From Oscarella lobularis (lineage: Eukaryota > Porifera > Homoscleromorpha > Homosclerophorida > Oscarellidae), in NCBI RefSeq assembly GCF_947507565.1, contig NC_089192.1, positions 1,550,001-1,614,000 of the forward strand: DNA of 64,000 nucleotides, written 5' to 3'. The number at the start of each line of letters is the position of its first letter. The first letter of the stretch is position 1. A program made the translations under genes and the position numbers. The notes beneath the pieces are model-generated. The model did no database searches, was not told the DNA's origin, and saw only the letters and a list, made by a program, of their open reading frames with translations. Of the stretch, positions 56,454 to 64,000 are shown piece by piece.

Positions 56454-59234
56454 CTATGCAATTTTCTTCCGTTTAGGCAAAGGCGTATTGTCACAGACTT
56501 CTTTAAGGCGGCGTCTTGAAACATTCTCATGAATAGACGCTACGGCTGCAGAGGATTGTGCTCGAAGAGTAACCGCGTTGTAAGAAAACTCTTCTGCTGA
56601 GGGATTAGAGTTTGATCCGCCTCGAGATCTCTGCTTTGCAAAATAGGCTTCAAGAGGGTCCTGACAAAATTTCTCGCTTAGCAAGAATTTGACGTTCGGC
56701 ACGTTCTCAAGCAACCATGGTCCAAGTTCAACAAATGAAAATACTATGTTGCGTAAATAAAATTCCGTATTGGGTGAATGTTATGGGTTTACCTGTAATT
56801 TTAATGCCTTCTAATGTTTCTTTCGAGAGCGTCATCATAGCCTTTTCCGCTCTTCGGAATTCCTCTCTTGTGTCAACTTCTTCCTGCCAGTCTCCCAGGT
56901 ACGATAGAAATTCGGTTTTAAGCCACTATACGGTTTGATATTATGTCTATTGCCAAATGGGATATTATATAAATTTAATTAACTCACATTAAATCTTGGA
57001 TCTGCAGCTTCGGTGTACGGTTTTAGATTTGGCTTGCGACACTTGTCTCCTTTAGAAAAGCATCGCACATTGAGGCAATCGAAGAAGGTATCAAAAATTT
57101 TAACAAATTTAGCAGTTTCAGTCGTTTCCTTTAGCCCAAAGTAATCGAAAGCAGAAGCCACAGATGAACTCAGCACCTAGCCGAAGACTTTCAGTATATT
57201 TCAACTGTTAAGATGGCAGTATTACTTGTGCTGCAAGCCGAACTTTCTTGGAGAATGCCGTTAGAAAAAGATGATCACGTTTGATTCTTGGGAGAAGAGT
57301 CAGCCCCGAATCTGCTCGGCACTTAGAGACAAGATCGAGGAGATGTGCCCAGCTGATGTCGCAATTGTTTTTCTGGAAAGTTCATTAAGTTAGTTTAAAA
57401 TATTAACCGCGCTTTTTTGTTCAATATGTATATCTACTAACCCACAACGCTCGATGACGATTGCGTCCATACGAATTACCCCAGCAATTGCGAACCGTTT
57501 TGATAAGATGAGGAACGTCAGATATAAAGTAAATAAATCGCTTCTCTTCGCTGTATAAATTTTCTGTTTTGTAGAAAGTGCTTCCTTCCAGATCTGAGCT
57601 TAATTTATGCATCTTGAAGAATTTTCGATTTGTTGCTGCTCCGTCGCAAGTTACAGCCATTACTTTTAGTCCCAGCATTTCCAGGTGGAGAATAGCATCC
57701 CAAACCAAAGGATACAGCTCGCCAGCTGTAGCTCCTCTTATGGGAAAGTGGGCATATGGAAAGTTGACGTTGGTAAAAATTCCTCGAACGTAGAAAGACA
57801 ACATATACTTTGCGATTCTTTTAGACGTGGCATTCTCTTTTCCAGCAGATTGACTCTGAACTTCAGATATTGCGTTCGAGACGTCACCCATATTGTAGAA
57901 ACCGACTAATGAAAAGGAATGCTTATCGAAAACCAAATTCTCCTTAATATTCATTTCATCAAAACAAAGTACGACGTACTTTCTCCTTTCCTCGCCCAGA
58001 TCGCCTATTTCTTTTAGAAGGATTTCGTCAACATCCGGTATAAAGCCAGCGCCTCGTTTACACCAATGAGTGTAGTCGATCAAAGTGCGCTCCGACGGCA
58101 GAACGACAGCGCCACTTTCGCGAAGAGATCTGTAAGCACCAGATGACTTGAATCTTAGATGTAAGCACCGTCGGATCATGGCTGGCAACCAACGGATTTG
58201 ACGGGAATCTTTTACTTTCAGGATCCTTCTTCCCATTGACTGCGAACTTCGGTTGTCATTCCCTTCATTATTTGTTCTAAATCATCGTGAGTTTCTTTGT
58301 CTAGAGAGATTCCCTTTTCTTCGGTCTGCTTTTCAAGCAGCAGTCGAACTTTAGATTCAGCTGTATGCAGGCGCGATCGGAGGTTTTTGTAACGCTGCGC
58401 AATTTGACGATGATCGAGGTATCTTAGGTTCGTTCGATCAGAAGAGCTCGAGCTAGTACCACTGGCGTTTCGCGCTTTCCATCGATTGAATGATGTGCGT
58501 AGAGTGTCTCGGTACTGAGAGCAACAATCGCATCGACCGTGCTTTACGAGAATGCTGCACGACGTTGTTCGAACTGTAGGTGTGCCGTCAGAGCCTGCGT
58601 CGATAAACGCTACGACAGTTTCTCCATCGGCCGAAAACGACTTTTCGCCTTTCGATTTTAGAAACGAGACGAATTTTTCGTCAGAATTTCCGCAGCACAG
58701 CTCGCCTTCTTCAAGTAGGTGCAATAGTGCTTCTAATCCTTTGCTGTCTAGCTTATCACTTACTGACGCCAAAACCTCGGATTCGACTGGAATCGGGTGG
58801 CCGCAGCAGAAGGCTTTCCAATCTGATCCGTCTTTTGAAAGTGATACCGAGCGCGAAATGAAAACAGTTGTTAAAGAATGGGCAGTTTTAAAAAAGGTGA
58901 GATGCCCGTTTTCATCGGCCATAGAGGACCAGGTGTTGCATGTCACTGGAATGCCAGCTAATGATGACGTCAGAAATTCCTCTGATTTTGTTGTTCCCTG
59001 CGTGTGCAAGTAGTCTAGCTATAGTAGAAGAATTACGGTCGACGCAGGTGTACATACAGATTTTTTAAATGGCCTTCCAACGCTTCTTTCGGTGACCGCC
59101 TGCTGTTTTCGCTTGTAATTTTTGCAGCGCCTAGATATTTTGTATTTTTTTTCCCATGCTTTAGAGAGATTAGAAAGTACTGTTTTGAAACCAGTTTGCA
59201 ATTTTAGCTTACTTGTTGGGGAAAAAAATATCAC
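56454..59234 (-). CDS. P-element/THAP9-family transposase, one frameshift
   Basis: Exons on the minus strand: 59234 to ~59062 (basic N-terminus, splice at AATCT/GTATGT), ~59030-58218, 58236-57421, ~57370-57190, 57176-56990, ~56890-56800, 56714-56454. Marks in order: CNTWSSMADENGHLTFF; the CDCCSQY pair; a helical region; SERTLIDYTHWCKRGAGFIP; VVLCFDEMNIKENLVFD (first catalytic Asp); MAVTCDGAATNRKFF (second); FISDVPHLIKTVRNCWG; and LSEKFCQDPLEAYFAKQRSR (acidic residue). A one-base slip at ~58220 separates the first two large exons. The usual N-terminal THAP zinc finger is not seen in 59235-59634. Confidence 0.82.
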
Positions 59235-60070
59235 AAAGTGAAGCTGATTTTTGATAAAAAATGAGCGTATTTCGCTACATAGAAAATAAATGGTTACAAA
59301 ACTAGGATAGTTGCATGGAGGAAACGCTTCTTTTTAAGTTTTTTTGCGAGAGACGCCAAAGAAATCGTTCGTCTTGCCGAAACAATTGCACAAAACTAAA
59401 AATAGCTCAGTACTTACTTCACGAAGCGATTTCGACAAGAATGAGTCAAATTTAATACCTGATCAAAAACAATGCGAACATACAACTAATAATGTAATGA
59501 TTACCGCTGTTCGTTATGAACAAAGGCGATTGGTAGCCAGAAATTTGCTGCAATGTATCAACGATGTAGCAACAAACAATCAGTGGGCGTGCCGAGTCAC
59601 GCATGTATTATGACGTTACAATAGGTCATGCGCGCGTTTCTTATCCCTATCATCTAGTATCCCTGATCAGATGACCTGCGGGCACGCCCATCGGCGTAAA
59701 ACGGAGCGAAATGATCGAGAGCAATCTCAAATCGTAATCCAAAGGACATTCGGGTGAGGCCCGATGTCTAACGAAAGTCAGGATAACGCGTTCGAGCCGC
59801 GAAAACGCTCCATGGAGAAGAAAAAGGTACATTAGTGTCAGCGGTCCTTTGTGGCAATTACCCGCATAAGGAGACTACCTCTGTGCCGCGATTCTCTTAC
59901 AGTAGATTTAAGGCCAATGAAGAGAGGGTTTGCGGTCACCGGCAAACTGTTTTATGGTGGAAAAAGGCGAAAACAGCCGAACTATACGGAAAAGAGCCCG
60001 AGTCAACCCACAATTCAACAAAAGCGATCACGTGACCGGGAGTTTCCAATCCCTCTCTTACATCTATGGT

Positions 60071-62320
60071 TTGATTACTAAGGTAGGGACACTGTTGACG
60101 GCGTTTGATTACTAAGGTAGCGGCACAGTTGACTGCGTTTGATTACTAAGGTAGAGACACTGTTGACGGCGTTTGATTACTAAGGTTGCGGCACTGTTGA
60201 CAGCGTTTGAATACTAAGGTAGCGGCACTGCTGACGGCGTTTGATTACAAAGGTAGGAAAACTGTTGACTGCGTTTGATTACTAAGGTTGCGGCACAGTC
60301 GACCGCGTTTGATTACTAAGGAAACTTTTGACTGCGTTTTGTTACTAAGGTAGCGGCACTTTTGACTGCGTTTGATTACTAAGGTAGTGACACTGTTGAC
60401 GGCGTTTGATTACTAAGGTTGCGGCACTGTTGACGGCGTTTGATTACTAAAGTAGCGGCACAGTTGACTGCGTTTGATTACTAAGGTAGCGGCACTGTTG
60501 ACTGCGTTTGATCACTAAGGTTGCCGCACTGTTGACGCGTTTGATTACTAAGGTAGGGGCACTGTTGACTGCGTTTGATTACTAAGGTTGCGGCACTGTT
60601 GACGGCGTTTAATTACTATGGTAGCGGCACAGTTGACTGAGTTTGATCACTAAGGTAGCGGCACAGTTGACTAGTCGCGTTTGATTACTAAGGTAGGGGC
60701 ACTGTTGTCTGCGTTTGATTACTAAGGTTGAGGCACTGTTGACGGCGTTTGATTACTAAGGTAGCGGCACTGTTGACTGCGTTTGATCACTAAGGTTGCC
60801 GCACTGTTGACGGCGTTTGATTACTAAGGTAGCGGCACTGTTGACTGCGTTTGATTACTAAGGTAGAGACACTGTTGACGGCGTTTGATTACTAAGGTAG
60901 CGGCACTGTTGACTGCGTTTGATCACTAAGGTAGAGGCACAGTTGACTGCGTTTGATTACTAAGGTAGGGGCACTGTTGTCCGCGTTTGATTACTAAGGT
61001 TGCGGCACTGGTGACGGCGGTTGATTACTAAGGTAGCGGCACTGCTGACGGCGTTTGATTACTAAGGATGCGGCACTTTTAACTATTTTTGATTACTAAG
61101 GTTGCGGCACTGTTGACTGCGTTGGTAGGGGCACTGTTGACGGATTTCTAAGGTTGCGGCACTCTTGACTTCTTATGATTACTAAGGTAGGGGCACTGTT
61201 GAAGGCGTTTGATTACTAAGGTTGCCGCACTGTTGACGGCGTTTGATTTCTAAGGTAGCGGCACTGTTGACTGCGTTTGATTGCTAAGGTTGCGGCACTG
61301 TTGACGGCGTTTGATTACAAAGGTTGGAACACTGTTGACTGCGTTTGAGTACTATGGTTGCGACACTGCTGACGGCGATTGAATACTAAGGTAGCGGCAC
61401 ATCTGACTGCGTTTGATTACTAAGGTAGCGGCACTATTGACGGCGTTTGATTACTTATGTAGTTGCGCTGTTGACTGCTTTTGATTAGTAATGTAGGGGC
61501 ACTGTTGACTGCGTTTGATTACTAATGTTGGGGTACTATTGACTGCGTTTGATTACTAAGGTAGGGACACTGTTGACGGCGTTTGATTAAAAAGATTAGG
61601 CACTGTTGACTGTGTTTTATCACGAAGGTTGGGGCACTGTTGACGGCGTTTGATTTCTAAGGTAGCGGCACTGTTGACTGCGTTTGATTACAAAGGTTTT
61701 TGCACATCTGACTACGTTTGATTACGACGGTAGCGGCACTGTTGACAGCGTTTGATTCCTAAGGTATTAGCACTGTTGACTGCTTTTGATTATTAAGGTA
61801 TGGGCACTGTTGACTGCGTTTGATTACTAAGGGTACGGTACTGTTAACGGCGTTTGATTACTAAGGTTGCGGCACTGTTGACTGCGTTTGATTACTAATG
61901 TAGGGACACTTTTGACGGCGTTTGATTACTAAGGTTGCCGCACTGTTGTCAACGGCGTTTGATTACTAAGGTGTCGGCACTGCTGACGGCGTTTGAATAC
62001 TAAGGTAGCTGCACATCTGACTGCGTTTATTACTAAGGTAGCGGCACTGTTGACGGCGTTTGATTACTAAGGTTTGACGGCGTTTGATTACTAAGGTAGT
62101 GGCACTGTTGACTGCTTTTGATAGGTAAGGGCACTCTTGACTGCGTTTGATTACTAAGGTTGAGGTGCTGTTAACGGCGTTTGATTACAAAGGTTATGGC
62201 ACATCTGACTGCGTTTGATTACTAAGGTAGCGGCACTGTTAACGGCGTCTGATTACTAAGGTAGTGACACTGTTGACTGCTTTTGATTAGTAAAGTAAGG
62301 GCACTGTTGACTGCCTTTGA
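60071..62320. repeat. 34-bp minisatellite, roughly 66 units
   Basis: The unit is TTTGATTACTAAGGTAGCGG followed by CACTGTTGACTGCG, with variation at GTAG/GTTG, TGCG/GGCG and occasional deletions. It starts within a base or two of the right end of the outer P-type element. Confidence 0.95.
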
Positions 62321-62321
62321 T

Positions 62322-62648
62322 TACGTCGATCCTTACGAAATGCCAATGAACGAGTGGGTAGATGACGTAGAGATGTGGCCGGCCACGACCAGCGTCCACG
62401 TTGCGATTCATCTAATCGTCTCTCCGAGTCCTTATACGGGCGAGGCTCTCCAGAACTATAAGAGTCTAGACTGCTACCTTCGATTCTTCTCCGGCTGTGT
62501 CTATTCCCTACTCGTCTCTGTCGTTCCTAGCAACGGAAACCGAATTGTTACAGCCAACTGCAACACACGTTGGACAATGCTTCACGAATGCGAGTGGCCT
62601 GGTAGCGATAAGCACTTCTCTCTCAGGCCACACTATGAGATGTTTTAA
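62322..62648 (+). pseudogene. SWIM/YqaJ-type transposon protein fragment
   Basis: VDPYEMPMNEWVDDVEMWPA, then ALQNYKSLDCYLRFFSGCVY followed by SLLVSVVPSNGNRIV, matches the conserved 'DPY.l....w..d...wP ... .YKSL.AY..F.SG.V' region before the SWIM finger in such proteins. It begins at the end of the minisatellite and loses homology after ~110 residues. Confidence 0.6.
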
Positions 62649-62663
62649 GCCTTCTGGACTTCT

Positions 62664-63094
62664 TCACCTAAAACAAGTTCTCTCTGTAGCCTCCTTGTCT
62701 TCGACGACGCTTTCGTCGGGGTCCGCGGAGTCTTCCTCGTCCAATCGAGGACGTTTGCTGCGTCGCTGAGCTCGCTCGTACCGTTCTGGCGTTGGACCAT
62801 GCTGCAAAGAATAACCCATATTTCGGGTGGGAACCCAGTCCGGATTCGTGTCGTCGTCGACGTCAGAAGGTTTCCCACTTATCAAATGATCCAAACATAA
62901 GCGAGTGTACTTCAGATTGCTTTCCCTGATGTCCATTTGGTTGATCGCGATGAGCCACGCCCTACGCGCCTTTCGGTCAACTCGCACAAAGCCTCGCCTT
63001 TTCCCGTGACAATGGCAGGAAGACGATAAAAGCTCTTTGTTTTCTCGCGATTCGCACGGTTTCCGCACCCGACACCAGCACAGAAGTTCTCCAT
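62664..63094 (-). pseudogene. THAP-domain protein with a frameshift
   Basis: It starts [20 protein letters not shown], with the first Cys pair of the C2CH finger, then SFYRLP. The frame shifts by one base near 62970. It continues [28 protein letters not shown] with the Cys-His pair, and NPDWVPTRNMGYS, all typical THAP marks. An acidic tail follows with no transposase domain, so it is a THAP-only product or the first exon of a larger protein. Confidence 0.72.
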
Positions 63095-63169
63095 ATCGAA
63101 AGTAAACGCCCGGTTGTACTCCAGCACGTGAACTAATTAGTAAGACACGGCTACTGCAACCGGTCTATA

Positions 63170-63420
63170 GGGAGCGTTTTGCATTATATAAGGAGCGGGT
63201 TGCATTAGAGCGCCCTTCGTTTCTTATATAGGGAGCGTGTTGCATTAGAGCGCTTTTAGTTTCTTATATAGAGAGCGTGTTGCATTAGAGCGCCCTTCCT
63301 TTCTTGTATAAGGAGCGTGTTGCATTAGAGCGCCCATCGTTTATATAAGGAGCGTGTTGCATTAGAGAGCCCATCGTTTCTTATATAAGGAGCGTGTTGC
63401 ATTAATGCGCCCTTCATTTC
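63170..63420. repeat. ~40-bp tandem repeat, six to seven units
   Basis: The unit is GGAGCGTGTTGCATTAGAGC followed by GCCCTTCGTTTCTTATATA. It extends into the last readable SMARCC exon. Confidence 0.9.
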
Positions 63421-64000
63421 TTATGAACTCGAGTTCTTCAAAGTGGCGTAGTTTGATGTCCAATTTCTTCATCTGCGTTTCCACTAGGCCCTCTATGAGA
63501 CCCTTGATTGATCTCTCTTCGACGGCAGCCAAGTACTGGATAAACGTATTAGAAACGAAACTTCATCTTTTCCTATTGCACCCTACCTTTGCTTTGATTG
63601 TGGCCTCTGCTAAGGCGGAAGCAGCGGCCGTCTAAACGTTTTCATCCTGAAGAGGACAATCTGATCTCTCAGAAGACGTTTCACCGCTTTCCTGTTTAAA
63701 AAACAAGCTACAGAGAATAGATTTGAGACAAGACGACTTCATAAATCTTTTCATCATTCCCATTAGTCCCAAAAAGCAGGATATAAATATTAAATGAATA
63801 ATCAAATAAATGTTTTCCCGCCTTCTGAATGTTCCTTGCTCTCTTTTTTTCGCCGCCTCTTTTACACTAGAAAACTCCTCTACAGGAAAAAATGTGCATA
63901 GCAAACTCTCTACAAAAAGATCCCTATTTCTAACCAATAGCAGCCTTTGCAGCGGCAGCGGCTAAGCACGGATCCACCAGCAACCGTAGCCATCACCGGA
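63357..64000 (-). CDS. SMARCC: SMARCC (BAF155/170) SWI/SNF subunit, C-terminal exons, open at right edge
   Basis: Minus-strand exons: 64000-63935 ([13 protein letters not shown]), 63631-63587 ([15 protein letters not shown]) and 63535 to about 63357 ([20 protein letters not shown] then [17 protein letters not shown]). The last matches the highly conserved coiled-coil segment near the C-terminus of SMARCC1/SMARCC2, core subunits of the chromatin-remodelling complex. The 63632-63934 intron has a doubtful phase. After HFEELE the sequence runs into a tandem repeat and stops (KKRWAL-stop), so the expected Gln/Glu-rich continuation is missing or lies in further exons disrupted by the array. Confidence 0.75.

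Larger units (their letters stand above)
55289..59665. mobile_element. Inner P-type (THAP9-like) transposon, 4.4 kb, 7-bp target duplication
   Basis: The ends are CAGGGATACTAGATGATAGG...AAGAAACG and its inverse. ATCAGAT is duplicated on both sides (55282-55288, 59666-59672). It carries a plus-strand accessory gene and a convergent minus-strand transposase. End sequence starting with CA and ~31 bp long resembles Drosophila P, but P makes 8-bp duplications. Confidence 0.88.
39655..60070. mobile_element. Composite P-type (THAP9-like) transposon, ~20.4 kb, interrupted
   Basis: The left end, ACCATAGATAGAAGAAGAGA followed by GGGATTGGAAACTCCC, recurs inverted at 60030-60070. Inside are an accessory gene (39737), the C-terminal half of the transposase (40801-42040) and, 12 kb away, its N-terminal half (about 54301-54790). 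The intervening 42.0-54.3 kb holds HECT loci and other transposons. A second P-type element (55289-59665) sits within the right part. No target duplication is visible at the outer ends, so the two ends may come from different copies. Confidence 0.6.

Noticed and set aside
1-64000. CRISPR array or bacterial defence island
   Set aside because: The tandem arrays have no spacer structure, and the gene content is eukaryotic throughout.

Overview
The window is eukaryotic and almost certainly comes from an animal. It has multi-exon genes with short GT-AG introns (about 50-300 bp), animal-type domains (SMARCC C-terminus, filamin repeat, vWA, START, HECT), and DNA transposons and retroelements of kinds known from sponge and cnidarian genomes. 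Compact genes next to dense, nested transposon debris would suit a sponge, but that is an inference from style only. Several genes carry single-base frameshifts, many in homopolymers or short repeats. They are either long-read consensus errors or early decay, so each 'pseudogene' call has this caveat.

Layout. 1-7.4 kb: two head-to-head genes. On the minus strand is a secreted protein of alternating cysteine-rich modules (PCSK9 C-terminal-like, open at the left edge). On the plus strand is a very large secreted protein of an uncharacterised animal family. 7.4-10.6 kb: no genes, but a hAT-like MITE and a fold-back element with a second hAT-like insertion. 10.6-15.5 kb: a multi-exon ankyrin + filamin-repeat + vWA gene. 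15.9-16.4 kb (minus): an intron-free ispF, an MEP-pathway isoprenoid enzyme that animals are not expected to have. 17.4-20.8 kb: a decayed tandem paralog of the ankyrin/filamin/vWA gene, cut off at the vWA MIDAS motif. 20.9-26.7 kb: a Merlin-type transposon with two different divergent transposases between ~620-bp terminal inverted repeats. A deleted LTR retrotransposon interrupts it, and that in turn contains a mariner-like MITE and a P-type fold-back. 26.8-27.6 kb: a START-domain gene.

28.3-39.5 kb: remnants of gypsy and of a non-LTR element with a restriction-like nuclease, a minus-strand HECT gene, and tandem repeats. 39.7-60.1 kb: a composite P-type (THAP9-like) element. It has its own terminal repeats and a split transposase, with about 12 kb of other sequence between the halves (two HECT loci, an IS630-like transposase, a HIRAN fragment). 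A complete-looking second P-type element (55.29-59.67 kb) lies inside it. Both P-type elements carry a related accessory protein gene convergent with the transposase.

60.1-64 kb: a 34-bp minisatellite of ~2.25 kb, a SWIM/YqaJ-type fragment, a THAP-domain fragment, a ~40-bp repeat array, and the 3' end of a SMARCC (SWI/SNF) gene running off the right edge.

The strongest candidates for something new are the lone ispF, the two-transposase Merlin element, the conserved accessory gene of the P-type elements, and the ankyrin-filamin-vWA architecture.
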